The notes: generated by a model not told the origin, from the letters alone. Positions 7,329-16,293 are shown, counted from the stretch's first letter. The stretch: 64,000 bases of DNA from Paraburkholderia tropica (GCF_900109265.1 NZ_FNZM01000027.1:17242-81241), one strand, 5' to 3'. Numbers and translations are program-made.

Positions 7329-9665
7329 CTACGTGTTTCCCGCGACCTTATCGAGTGCAGCTCTCAGATTTTGCAAAGAGAATGGTTTTTGTAGAAACAC
7401 GTGTGCGAAACCACACGCGGATAGGTGCGGCTGCACGCCTGAGGCCAGGATTATTCGCAGAGCAGGGCTCACCTCCAGCGCGCTTCGAGCGAGCTCGATT
7501 CCTGACTCCCCCGACAGGTCAATGTCAGTCAGAAGCACTCGGCAACATGTTCCTCGCAGTGCAACCAAAGCCGAATGTGCATTATTTTCCTGAAGTACCT
7601 CGTAGCCCAGTTCACGAAGCAACTCGCTTGTCGCGTCGCATGAACCAACATTGTCGTCGACCACCATGACAGGCGTTTGATGTGGATCGGGGGCTGCGCC
7701 GTTATCGCTATCACTCTCCGAGGCGAGAACATTGGTGGAAGCACCCAACAGACGACGAATCCGGGTAGCAAGTTGCTCGCGACTGTAAGGTTTGCTTAGC
7801 AAATGGACACCGGGATCCAGGCGGCCTCCATGAACGATGGCATTCTGCGTGTAACCGGAAGTAAAAAGAACCTTGAGGTCTGGGATGGCACGAGCGGCCA
7901 GCCGCGCCATCTCGACGCTGCGCAGAGGTCCAGGCATGACAACATCGGAGAAAAGCAGATCAATCCTGGCACCACTTCTCACGATGACCATCGCGCTCTG
8001 TGCGTCATCGGCCTTGAGCACCGTGTAACCAAGGCCGGTCAGCAGCTCTATAACGGTCGACTGAACCCTCCGATCGTCCTCAGCCACGAGGATCGTTTCT
8101 GAGCCACCGGTAACGGCGCGCGAATGAGACGTTTCAGAATCGACGACCTCGCCCACGGAGCGCTGAAGGTAAATCTTCACCGTCGTTCCATGTCCGGGTT
8201 CGCTGTATATCCTCATGTGACCGCCAGACTGTTTGACGAAGCCATATGCCATGCTCAGCCCTAGCCCCGTCCCCTCACCTTCCGCTTTAGTACTGAAATA
8301 TGGCTCAAAAGCCCGCTCGAGTACTTCGCGTTCCATTCCTGTTCCGCTGTCGGTGATGGCCAGCAATACATATTGTCCTTCCGGCACGTCTTGCGGAAGC
8401 GCCGTATAGTGGCTATCGAGGAAGGCATTGGACAATTCCAGCGTAAGCTTCCCACCTGCTGGCATTGCGTCGCGGCTATTGATGGCGAGGTTGAGCACGA
8501 CATTTTCCAGGTGATTCGGATCGACCAGCGTATTCCACAGACCACCCGCCACTATCGTTTCCACATGGATCAACTCTCCAAGAGCACGACGCAGCAGATC
8601 GTCCATGTAGCGCAGCATTGTCGCCAGATTCACGACTGCGGGTTGCAGAGCCTGCCGTCTCCCGAACGCGAGAAGCTGGGATGCAAGATTGGCGGCCTGC
8701 TCGACCGCATCCACGGCCTTGCCGAGGCGCTCGCTGGTCCACCGGTCACGCCCATGCCGCCGCTCAAGTAACTGCAGGTTACCGCGGAGGACCTGAAGGA
8801 CATTGTTGAAGTCGTGCGCAACGCCGCCCGTCAGCTTTCCGATTGCCTCCATTTTCTGCGCTTGTAAAAGCGCTGAACGCGCATTATCGAGTTGCTCCTG
8901 CGCCACCTTGCGCTCTGTCACGTCCCGGGTAATTTTTGCAAAACCCAAGAGTTCGCCTTGCTCGTCCCGTATTGCGTCGATAATCACGTTGGCCCAAAAG
9001 CGCGTTCCGTCTTTTCGCACTCGCCAACCTTCTGTCTCGAAACGTCCCTCCGTGGCCGCCGTCCGCAGGCCTCGCTCAGGCACCCCCTGCGCCGCGTCCT
9101 CGGGTGTATAGAATTTCCGAAAATGTTCGCCAATGATCTGGTTTGCCTCGTATCCCTTGATCCGCGCCGCACCAGCATTCCAGTTCGTAACGATTCCATC
9201 CGGCGAGAGCATGAAGAGCGCATAGTCGGTTACGCCTTGCACGAGAAGCCTGAACTTTCGTTCGCTTTCAAGCACCGCTTCGTGCGCCTGACGCTTATCC
9301 GTAACGTCTCTTACGATTTTGGCGAATCCGCCGCCCCCGCATTCGGCGGATGACAGAGGTGTGATCACAACGCTCGCCCAGAAGCGCGATCCGTCCCTGC
9401 GTAGCCTCCATCCTTCTGTTTCACAGTGCCCATGCTCTCGCGCCGTCTGCAACAGGGCATCGGGGACCCCGGCCTCGCGATCCTCAGCAGGATAAAAAAT
9501 GGAAAAGTGCTGACCTATGATCTCCGCAGCGGCATATCCCTTGATGCGTTCGGCGCCGGGGTTCCAGCTCGAGACGATTCCAGCGTCCGTGAGGCGAAAA
9601 ATCGCATACTCGGAAACTTTCTCGGCGAGCAATCGTTCCCAGTCCGCAGGGCCGGCAAATTTCAT
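7329..9665 (-). CDS. PAS-PAS hybrid histidine kinase with two receiver domains
   Basis: The 778-residue protein lacks membrane segments and is probably cytosolic. Domains in order: PAS1 (about 12-125), PAS2 (about 138-255), each with the WNxGAxRIKGY motif; a short coiled linker; dimerisation domain with the phospho-His in GGVAHDFNNVL (His284); ATPase domain with the N-box NLAINSRDA, ITDSGTG and GTGLGLSMAYG (about 385-505); receiver 1 with Asp574 in FSDVVMPG; receiver 2 with Asp714 in LLTDIDLSGESG. The DFNNVL H-box defines a subgroup often called HisKA with FixL/NtrB-like catalytic domains. Two tandem PAS domains of near-identical sequence suggest internal duplication. Output is probably the receiver protein encoded next. 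Confidence 0.9.
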   Translation of the reverse strand: MKFAGPADWERLLAEKVSEYAIFRLTDAGIVSSWNPGAERIKGYAAAEIIGQHFSIFYPAEDREAGVPDALLQTAREHGHCETEGWRLRRDGSRFWASVVITPLSSAECGGGGFAKIVRDVTDKRQAHEAVLESERKFRLLVQGVTDYALFMLSPDGIVTNWNAGAARIKGYEANQIIGEHFRKFYTPEDAAQGVPERGLRTAATEGRFETEGWRVRKDGTRFWANVIIDAIRDEQGELLGFAKITRDVTERKVAQEQLDNARSALLQAQKMEAIGKLTGGVAHDFNNVLQVLRGNLQLLERRHGRDRWTSERLGKAVDAVEQAANLASQLLAFGRRQALQPAVVNLATMLRYMDDLLRRALGELIHVETIVAGGLWNTLVDPNHLENVVLNLAINSRDAMPAGGKLTLELSNAFLDSHYTALPQDVPEGQYVLLAITDSGTGMEREVLERAFEPYFSTKAEGEGTGLGLSMAYGFVKQSGGHMRIYSEPGHGTTVKIYLQRSVGEVVDSETSHSRAVTGGSETILVAEDDRRVQSTVIELLTGLGYTVLKADDAQSAMVIVRSGARIDLLFSDVVMPGPLRSVEMARLAARAIPDLKVLFTSGYTQNAIVHGGRLDPGVHLLSKPYSREQLATRIRRLLGASTNVLASESDSDNGAAPDPHQTPVMVVDDNVGSCDATSELLRELGYEVLQENNAHSALVALRGTCCRVLLTDIDLSGESGIELARSALEVSPALRIILASGVQPHLSACGFAHVFLQKPFSLQNLRAALDKVAGNT

Positions 9666-10188
9666 CGGAGCCTCTATCGTTCGCGTCCTGATCTTGCGAC
9701 CAGCCGGATGGCCCGCGTCCGCCGCGGGAGGTTAGGGTGCGCAAGTTTCGGGCCTGAACGAGCGAGATCGCCAACAACAAGGCTAACCCCTCGACGCCGA
9801 TCTCTTGAGGAGGCTTGGCGAACTTCCCTCAGGTGTTCGGCTGTCACGCTGACCAACGGCCGCCTTTAGCTGGACAACGACGAAGCGCGCGATGCCGGTT
9901 GCACCGAATTACGGCCCGTCGGGCGCGAGCGGTTGGCGCGCGCTCGACGATGCCGCTTCGGTGGGACGGGTCGCCCGCGCGGCCAGTGGACAAGCGCGTC
10001 CATCGTGCGCGCGAGCGCTCCCCTATGAGTTTGTCGGGCCGCCGGCTGTGTGTCTAACCGGCCCGGCCGGGGTGCGCCGACGCCCTTTGTGCAATCGACA
10101 TCACGGTACGACAACGCTCGCGCGCCCCAGGCGGGCATGGGTTCTGCGCGCTTCGTGCGAAGCGGCGCGTGCCGTCAGGAGATCGTCG
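9666..10188. other. Divergent intergenic region between hybrid kinase and oxidase operon
   Basis: About 520 bases. It must hold the leftward promoter of the kinase and the rightward promoter of the oxidase operon. Base composition shifts from moderate GC on the left to very high GC on the right. Frames running into the oxidase from 9892 are in-frame extensions without a ribosome binding site. No RNA gene or clear operator was seen. Confidence 0.45.
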
Positions 10189-11151
10189 ATGCCGCTCGCG
10201 TACTTTCTGCATAGCGCCGGGCCCGCCGCCGCGCCCGTGCGGCTGCTCGGGTGGGCGCTCGCGGCGCTGTGCGTGGGCGTTTGCATCGCGATTGCCGTCT
10301 TGCTCGTGCTAGCGATGCGCAGACCGGGTTCGCGCGTCGCGCGGGCTCGGACTGGCGAACACGCCGTCGTCGACAACACCGGGGACCGCGACGCCCACCG
10401 CATCGTCGCCATCGGCACGGCGATTTCGACGGTGCTCCTGCTCGGCGCGCTCGTGGCAATGCTGCGCGTGCTCGCCGCGGTCGCGGATCCGCCGCGCGCC
10501 GCCGCGCTGAGCGTGCGCGTCACAGCGTACGACTGGTGGTGGAAGGTGACGTATACGACGCCGTCGGGCGCGCATTTCGCCACCGCCAACGAGATCCACT
10601 TGCCCACCGGCGAACCCGTACAGATCGATCTCGACAGCGCTGACGTGATCCACGCGTTCTGGGTGCCTGCGCTCGCGGGCAAGACGCAGGCGATTCCAGG
10701 CCAGGTCAACCATCAGTGGCTCGAAGCCGATCATCCGGGCGTTTGGCGCGGGCAATGCACGCAGTTCTGCGGCGCGCAGCACGCGCACATGGCGCTCGAA
10801 GTGGTCGCGCAAACGCCCGGCGACTTCGCGCACTGGCTCGACGTCCAGTCGCGCCCCGCCGCGCCGCCCGCGAACGCCGCCGCACACCACGGCGAGCAGA
10901 TTTTCGCCGCGCAATGCGCCGCGTGCCACACGGTGCGCGGCACGCGCGCGGACGGCGCGCAAGCCCCCGATCTCACTCATCTCGCCTCGCGCCGGCTGAT
11001 CGCAGCGGGGACGCTCGCGAATACGTCCGCGAACCGGCTCGACTGGGTCGCGCACGCGCAGCGCATCAAGCCGGGTTCGTTGATGCCCGACGTCGTCCTC
11101 ACGCCCGCCGACGCCCACGATCTGTCGGCCTGGCTGGATACGCTTCAATGA
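10189..11151 (+). CDS. coxB: Cytochrome c oxidase subunit II with fused cytochrome c domain (caa3 type)
   Basis: Subunit II accepts electrons at CuA and passes them to subunit I. The 320-residue protein has two transmembrane helices (about 18-43 and 70-98), a cupredoxin domain, and a C-terminal heme-c domain, the caa3 arrangement. CuA ligands visible are His155 (DVIHAFWVPAL), Cys190, Cys194, His198 and Met201 in GQCTQFCGAQHAHM. Position 192, usually Glu (CxExC), is Gln here. YDWWW holds the aromatic electron-entry patch. Heme c is bound by CAACH (Cys243, Cys246, His247), with Met299 in KPGSLMPD as axial ligand. The start at 10189 follows an AGGAG site. It heads a four-gene operon. It overlaps an 11-codon frame leading to subunit I. 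Confidence 0.92.
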   Translation: MPLAYFLHSAGPAAAPVRLLGWALAALCVGVCIAIAVLLVLAMRRPGSRVARARTGEHAVVDNTGDRDAHRIVAIGTAISTVLLLGALVAMLRVLAAVADPPRAAALSVRVTAYDWWWKVTYTTPSGAHFATANEIHLPTGEPVQIDLDSADVIHAFWVPALAGKTQAIPGQVNHQWLEADHPGVWRGQCTQFCGAQHAHMALEVVAQTPGDFAHWLDVQSRPAAPPANAAAHHGEQIFAAQCAACHTVRGTRADGAQAPDLTHLASRRLIAAGTLANTSANRLDWVAHAQRIKPGSLMPDVVLTPADAHDLSAWLDTLQ

Positions 11152-11183
11152 GCACACTTCAATCACGCGCCCCGACGACATGA
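11148..11183 (+). other. Eleven-codon bridging micro-ORF between coxB and coxA
   Basis: ATG at 11148-11150 overlaps the coxB stop (ATGA). The frame encodes MSTLQSRAPTT, and its TGA at 11181-11183 overlaps the coxA ATG at 11180 (ATGA). A ribosome finishing coxB could therefore reinitiate twice to reach coxA, which has no clear Shine-Dalgarno. It may instead be a remnant of a longer coxA N-terminus. Arrangement is seen directly; function is inference. Confidence 0.4.
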
Positions 11184-13813
11184 ACGAGACCCCGGCCCCT
11201 TCCCCCGCCCACCCGCCGTCACGCGTTACCGTGCCGGCACGGCCGCGCGGCGCGCGGCTCTCGCGCGTGCCGGAAACCGGCCTGCCGCCGCTCGACGCCG
11301 CTACCGAACGCCGCCTCAAAGCGATCTGGGAAACCCGGCCCGGCTGGCGCGGCTGGCTCTCGAGCGTGGATCACAAGACCATCGGCATCCGCTATCTCGT
11401 CACGGCGTTCGTGTTCCTGCTGCTCGGCGGCACGGAAGCGCTCATCATGCGCGCGCAGCTCGCGCGCCCCAACGAAACGCTGCTCACGCCGCAGCAATAC
11501 GACCAACTCTTCACGATGCACGGCGTGACGATGATCTTTCTCTACGCGCTGCCCGTGCTGAGCGGCTTCTCGAACTATCTGTGGCCGCTCGTGCTCGGCT
11601 CGCGCGACATGGCGTTTCCGCGCCTGAACGCGCTGTCGTACTGGGTCTTTCTCGGCGCGGGCATCCTGCTCTACGCGAGCTTTCCGCGCGGCCAGGGCGC
11701 GAACGCGGGCTGGTTCAACTACGTGCCGCTCGCTTCGGCCACCTACGATCCCGGGCCGAACATCGACGTGTACGCGCTCGGAATGGTCCTGCTCGGCATC
11801 TCGACGACTGTCGGCGCCGCGAATTTCGTCATCACGTTCTTGCGCATGCGCGCAACCGGCATGTCGATCGCGCGTCTGCCGATCCTCATCTGGGGCACGC
11901 TCACGGCCTCGTGCGCGAACCTGCTCGCGGTGCCGTCGGTGAGCCTCGCGTTCTTCATGCTCTGGCTCGACCGCAACGTCGGCACGCATTTCTTCGACAC
12001 GAGCGCCGACGGCCGCCCGCTGCTCTGGCAGCACCTGTTCTGGATCTTCGCGCACCCGTGGGTCTATGTCGTGGTGCTGCCCGCCATGGGCATCGTCTCC
12101 GAGGCGCTGCCGACGTTTTGCAGGCGGCCGATCGCGGCCTATTCCGCCGTGGCGCTCTCGACCGTCGCGACCATGCTGGTGGGCTTCGAGGTCTGGCTGC
12201 ATCACATGTTCGCGACCGGCCTGCCGCCGCTCGCGCTGGCGTTCTTCGGCGCGGCCAGCATGCTGATTTCGGTGCCGAGCGCGATTGCCGTGTTCGCCTG
12301 GATCGCCACGATCTGGACCGGCAAGCCGGTCTTCAAAACGCCCTTTTTCTATTTCGCGGGCTTCGTGCTTATGTTCACCGTGGGCGGCGTCTCAGGCGTG
12401 ATGACGGCCGCCGTGCCGCTCGACTGGCAGCTCACCGACACCTATTTCGTGGTCGCGCACCTGCACTACGTGCTGCTCGGCATCAACGTGTTTCCGGTGC
12501 TCGGCGGCCTCGTCTACTGGTTCCCGAAATTCACGGGCCGGCTCATGAACGAACGCTTCGGCCAGTGGACCTTCTGGGTGCTGTTCGCGGGCTTCAATCT
12601 CGGCTTCTTTCCGATGCACATCTCGGGGCTGCTCGGCATGCCGCGCCGCGTCTACACCTATCCGGCGGACATGGGCTGGAACACCGCCAACCTCGTCACG
12701 ACAATCGGCGCGTTCGTGTTCGCCATCGGCATCGCCATGTTCATCGGCAACGTGTTCTACAGCTTGCGGCGCGGCGAGCGCGCGGGCGCGAATCCGTGGC
12801 AGGCGGCGGGGCTCGAATGGTCGGTGCCGTCTCCGCCGCCGCCTTATAACTTCGCAATCCTGCCCAGCGTACGCTCGCGCGATCCGCTCTGGGCCGACGA
12901 CGCGCGCGAGCCGCGCCGCGGCTTTCTGCTGCATCGCGGACGCGAGGCGCTCGGCGTCACCCCGCTCACAGGCGAGCCCGACGTGATCCTCAAGATGCCC
13001 TCCGACTCGTACGCGCCCTTCGTGCTGGGCGTGGCCGCGACGCTGGCTTTCGTGGGGCTGCTGCTGCGCTCCGTGTCCGTCACGGCGATCGCGGTGCTGA
13101 TCTGCGCCGCCGCACTGCTGGCCTGGCTCTGGCCGCGCCGCGAACTGCTGCAACGCGAGCCGTTCGCGCTCCAGCCCGCGCCGCCGCCGGCGACCGACGG
13201 CCCGGAACCCGGCAGCGAAGACGACACGCTCGCGCTCCCCATCGGCAGCGCGGGCGAACACGCAGGCGGCTGGTGGGGCGTGCTCACGCTCGTCGTCACG
13301 GAGGCGGCGCTGTTCGGCTATCTGATCTTTTCGTATCTCTATCTCGCCTCGCAGAGCGCGCAGCCGTGGCCGCCCGAAGGCTTGCCCAAGCTCGGCATCA
13401 GCGGCCTGAATACCGTTTTGCTGCTGGCGAGCAGTGTGTTCGTCTGGCTCGCGGGTGCGCTCGTGCGGCGCGCCCGCGCACGGCTCGCTTTCGCCTCGAT
13501 GGCGTTTGCGATCGCGCTCGGCATCGCCTTCGTGAGCATCCAGTTTTCCGAGTGGCGCGAGCGGCCCTATGGCATCGCGTCGAATCTCTACGGCTCGCTG
13601 TATTTCACCATCACGGGCTTGCACATGGCGCATGTGATCGTGGGGATCGTCATGCTGATCGCGCTCGCGGTCTGGATCGCGCGCGGCTATTTCGATGGCC
13701 GCCGCGACGCGGCGCTCATGATCGGCGGCTTGTACTGGCATTTCGTCGACGTGGTGTGGCTGTTCATTTTTTCCATGCTCTATCTGTCGCCGTACTGGAT
13801 GCGAGGCCGCTGA
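11180..13813 (+). CDS. coxA: Cytochrome c oxidase subunit I-III fusion with atypical proton-channel residues
   Basis: Residues about 50-535 are heme-copper oxidase subunit I. Residues about 690-877 are subunit III, joined by a linker with two extra helices (about 612-652). Heme a ligands His114 and His429, heme a3 ligand His427 (AHLHY) and CuB ligands His292 and His341-342 are present, as is Tyr296 of the His-Tyr pair. D-channel entrance residues are kept: Asp143 and Asn150 in RDMAFPRLN. The usual HPEVY glutamate is Trp294 (HPWVY), and the preceding pair is FA rather than the YS of A2-type enzymes. The K-channel lysine position (PTGxK) is Ala370 (VPSAIA). Metal sites thus look functional while proton uptake must differ. 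It is a terminal oxidase of the inner membrane, fed by the CoxB heme c domain. Confidence 0.92.
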   Translation: MNETPAPSPAHPPSRVTVPARPRGARLSRVPETGLPPLDAATERRLKAIWETRPGWRGWLSSVDHKTIGIRYLVTAFVFLLLGGTEALIMRAQLARPNETLLTPQQYDQLFTMHGVTMIFLYALPVLSGFSNYLWPLVLGSRDMAFPRLNALSYWVFLGAGILLYASFPRGQGANAGWFNYVPLASATYDPGPNIDVYALGMVLLGISTTVGAANFVITFLRMRATGMSIARLPILIWGTLTASCANLLAVPSVSLAFFMLWLDRNVGTHFFDTSADGRPLLWQHLFWIFAHPWVYVVVLPAMGIVSEALPTFCRRPIAAYSAVALSTVATMLVGFEVWLHHMFATGLPPLALAFFGAASMLISVPSAIAVFAWIATIWTGKPVFKTPFFYFAGFVLMFTVGGVSGVMTAAVPLDWQLTDTYFVVAHLHYVLLGINVFPVLGGLVYWFPKFTGRLMNERFGQWTFWVLFAGFNLGFFPMHISGLLGMPRRVYTYPADMGWNTANLVTTIGAFVFAIGIAMFIGNVFYSLRRGERAGANPWQAAGLEWSVPSPPPPYNFAILPSVRSRDPLWADDAREPRRGFLLHRGREALGVTPLTGEPDVILKMPSDSYAPFVLGVAATLAFVGLLLRSVSVTAIAVLICAAALLAWLWPRRELLQREPFALQPAPPPATDGPEPGSEDDTLALPIGSAGEHAGGWWGVLTLVVTEAALFGYLIFSYLYLASQSAQPWPPEGLPKLGISGLNTVLLLASSVFVWLAGALVRRARARLAFASMAFAIALGIAFVSIQFSEWRERPYGIASNLYGSLYFTITGLHMAHVIVGIVMLIALAVWIARGYFDGRRDAALMIGGLYWHFVDVVWLFIFSMLYLSPYWMRGR

Positions 13814-14250
13814 TGAAAAACGCCGCGAATCCGCACCCGGGCGAGCGCCACGTCCGCCACGCACCGACGCGCGCGCAGCACGCCGCCGCTTGGTTCGGCC
13901 TCGTCGGCGTGCCGCTCATCTGGATGACGCACGTGCTGCTTTGCACAGGATTGGTCGCGACCGCCTGCGCGGGCGGCGTCGTGCAACGCAACGCCTTGCC
14001 GTGGCCGCTCGTGCACTGGGCGCTGGCGTTCGCCTCGCTGTTCGCCGTCGCGCTCGCGCTCGCCGGCGTGCTGGCCGCGCGCCGCGCCTGGCGGGACAGC
14101 GCCGCCTTCGTCGCGCCGCAGCGCGAGACCTTCCGCTTCGTGGCCTGGTGCGGCTCGGCCGTTTCCATTGCATTCGCGATTGGGTTGGCCTTCACGATAT
14201 CGGTGCTGCTGCTGTTGCCGCTGCAACCGCTGTGCGAGTCGCTGCGATGA
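13813..14250 (+). CDS. Small membrane protein of the oxidase operon
   Basis: This 145-residue protein is not recognised at family level. It has four hydrophobic helices, roughly at residues 25-50, 65-90, 105-125 and a C-terminal one ending at LLLLPLQPLCE. Its ATG shares a base with the coxA stop (TGATG), and its stop overlaps the next ATG (ATGA), so it is tightly embedded in the operon. Position after a CoxA-CoxC fusion suggests a role like the small subunit IV or an assembly factor, but no CtaG, Surf1 or CoxD motif is visible. Confidence 0.75.
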   Translation: MKNAANPHPGERHVRHAPTRAQHAAAWFGLVGVPLIWMTHVLLCTGLVATACAGGVVQRNALPWPLVHWALAFASLFAVALALAGVLAARRAWRDSAAFVAPQRETFRFVAWCGSAVSIAFAIGLAFTISVLLLLPLQPLCESLR

Positions 14251-15608
14251 AGCCGGTACCCGCACCGCGTTCGAACCGCCTCGCGCGCACCATCGCGAGC
14301 GGCGCGCTGACGGGCGCGCTCATCGCACTCACCTCGCTCGCCGCCTGCACCCGGCACAACGGCAACGCCCAGCACGACGCGACCCACGCCACGCAGAAGC
14401 CCGCGCCCGACGCCGCGCTCATCGCGCTCGGCGCCCAGCTCGCCAAGGCGGGCGATTGCGCGTCCTGCCACGACTCCGCGCAGCATCAGCCCTATGCGGG
14501 CGGCCAGCCCGTGAACTCGCCGTTCGGCGCGATCTACGCGAGCAACATCACGCCCGACCCGGTGCACGGCATTGGCCGCTACACGCCCGCGCAATTCGCC
14601 GATGCGCTCCAGCGCGGCGTCGCGCCCGGCGGCAAGCGCCTCTATCCGGCGATGCCCTGGCCCTCGTTCGCCAACCTGCAGCCGCGCGACGTCGATGCGC
14701 TCTACCAGTACTTCATGTACGGCGTCACGCCCGTGCCGAACGCCGTGCGCGAAACGCAGTTGCCCTTCCCGTTCAATCAGCGCTGGGTGCTCGCCTTCTG
14801 GCGCATGGCGTTCGCGCGCCAGGACGCGTATACGCCGGACGCGCGGCAATCGGCGCAATGGAATCGCGGCGCGTGGCTCGTGCAGGGGCTCGGCCATTGC
14901 GGCGCGTGCCACACGCCGCGCGGGCCCGCGTATAACGAAATGGGCTACGACGAACGCAGCCCGCTGTATCTCACCGGCGGCATAGCCGATCACTGGTACG
15001 CGCCGAATCTGACCGGCGACCCCGGCAGCGGACTCGGCCGCTGGAGCGCCGACGACATCGCCGCCTTCCTGCACGACGGCCACAACGCGCGCGCCTATGC
15101 GTTCGGCGCGATGGCGCCCGTGATCGGCGCGAGCACGCAGTATCTGAGCGACGACGACGTGCACGCCATCGCCGTCTATCTGAAATCGTTGCCCGCGCGC
15201 GAGCCGAGCGGCGCCTACGACGACGCGCGCGCACCGCGCGACGCGACGATGGCCGCGCTGCGCACCGGCACGCCCGAGCATCCCGGCGCGGGCGTCTATC
15301 TGGCGTTCTGCGCGAAGTGTCACGGCGCGGACGGCCGCGGCGTCGGCGACAAGGCGCCCCCGCTCGCGGGCAGCACGCTGGCGCTGTCCGCCGATACGAC
15401 CAGCATGCTGCGGCTCGTGATTGAGGGCAGCGAAAGCCCGCGCACCGCGACCGGCGGCGAACCGCACAAAATGCCCGCCTTCCGCAGCCAGTTGACCGAC
15501 GCCGAAATCGCGCAGGTCGCCAGCTTCGTGCGCGGCGCGTGGGGGAATCAGGCCGCGCCCGTCGCGCCCGCGGACGTCACGCGCTTGCGCGAAGCGATCC
15601 ATAAATAA
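14247..15608 (+). CDS. Triheme c-type cytochrome lipoprotein (alcohol/gluconate dehydrogenase cytochrome-subunit type)
   Basis: The 453-residue protein starts with a hydrophobic signal ending in the lipobox LAAC (Cys34), so it is probably a lipoprotein on the periplasmic side. Three heme motifs are visible: CASCH (71-75), CGACH (218-222) and CAKCH (355-359), each followed by a cytochrome c domain. The layout and length match the cytochrome subunits that receive electrons from membrane alcohol, gluconate or sorbitol dehydrogenases. No flavin or PQQ dehydrogenase gene is adjacent. Instead it is the last gene of the oxidase operon, coupled by ATGA. It could carry electrons from dehydrogenases such as the GMC enzyme at 24129 to CoxB. 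That link is inference. Confidence 0.88.
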   Translation: MKPVPAPRSNRLARTIASGALTGALIALTSLAACTRHNGNAQHDATHATQKPAPDAALIALGAQLAKAGDCASCHDSAQHQPYAGGQPVNSPFGAIYASNITPDPVHGIGRYTPAQFADALQRGVAPGGKRLYPAMPWPSFANLQPRDVDALYQYFMYGVTPVPNAVRETQLPFPFNQRWVLAFWRMAFARQDAYTPDARQSAQWNRGAWLVQGLGHCGACHTPRGPAYNEMGYDERSPLYLTGGIADHWYAPNLTGDPGSGLGRWSADDIAAFLHDGHNARAYAFGAMAPVIGASTQYLSDDDVHAIAVYLKSLPAREPSGAYDDARAPRDATMAALRTGTPEHPGAGVYLAFCAKCHGADGRGVGDKAPPLAGSTLALSADTTSMLRLVIEGSESPRTATGGEPHKMPAFRSQLTDAEIAQVASFVRGAWGNQAAPVAPADVTRLREAIHK

Positions 15609-15765
15609 ACGCGGCTCGCTTTCCTCGCAGTCTGCTCGCAATTTCCTCGCCGTTTACCGACTCGCGCGGGCATCGCGACCTTCGTCGATCGAACGCCGCG
15701 AGCGGCCGTCGCGCCACGGTACGCGCATTGCGCAACGAGCGGTGTCCCTTTCAAGGAGAGCCACC

Positions 15766-16293
15766 ATGCCGGAGAAGAAAACTATCGAGCGGGCGCGCGC
15801 CGACAAGCGCGCCGGCAAAGCCGCCAGCACGCAGGCGGGCGAGTTCGTGAAGGAAGAGATCGATCACGTGCGCGAAGGCAAGCACGGGGTGCGCTCGGCG
15901 AAACAGGCCGTCGCGATCGGGTTGTCGAAGGCGCGCCGCGCAGGCGTGGACGTCGCGCCGCCTTCTAAGGGCAGCACCAGCGAGGCGACGCGCAAGAAAG
16001 CCGTGAAGGACCGCGCCGCGGGACAGGGCAAGCACGCGTCGTCGGCGAGTACCGAGTCGAGCACGAAGCGCTCGAAAACGACCACCGCCGTGCTGAAGAA
16101 GGAAGGCCAGGCGGGCGCTTCGGCAGCCGCGTTGTCGCAGCAAACCAAGAGGGCGGCGGCGCGTAGGCCGGCCGCCAGTCGTTCGGCGGCGGCGACGAAA
16201 GCGGCGCAAACCAAGGGCGCGGCGGGCCGTTCCACTGCCGCGAAGAAAGCCGCGAAAACTCGCGCGGCGCGTGCCTCGTCATCCCATCATTAG
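15766..16293 (+). CDS. DUF6496 basic Ala/Lys-rich protein
   Basis: The 175-residue protein is rich in Lys, Arg and Ala, and its C-terminal half has histone-H1-like repeats (AAKKAAKTRAARA). The N-terminal half, with KEEIDHVREGKHGVRSAKQAVAIGLSKARRAGVDV, matches the DUF6496 signature common in Burkholderiales. Start is set by AAGGAG 6-7 nt upstream of 15766. It is highly charged, has no signal peptide and may bind nucleic acid, but this is inferred from composition. It stands alone and converges on the GH15 gene. Confidence 0.82.
   Translation: MPEKKTIERARADKRAGKAASTQAGEFVKEEIDHVREGKHGVRSAKQAVAIGLSKARRAGVDVAPPSKGSTSEATRKKAVKDRAAGQGKHASSASTESSTKRSKTTTAVLKKEGQAGASAAALSQQTKRAAARRPAASRSAAATKAAQTKGAAGRSTAAKKAAKTRAARASSSHH

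Noticed and set aside
9892..10188. Upstream extension of coxB by 99 codons
   Set aside because: The extension has no ribosome binding site and is not coxB-like. ATG 10189 follows AGGAG and starts a normal first membrane segment.
12392..13864. Long open frame of 490 codons on the minus strand opposite coxA
   Set aside because: The opposite strand encodes an oxidase with all metal ligands. The antisense frame is rich in Arg, Ala, His and Glu as expected from a high-GC shadow.
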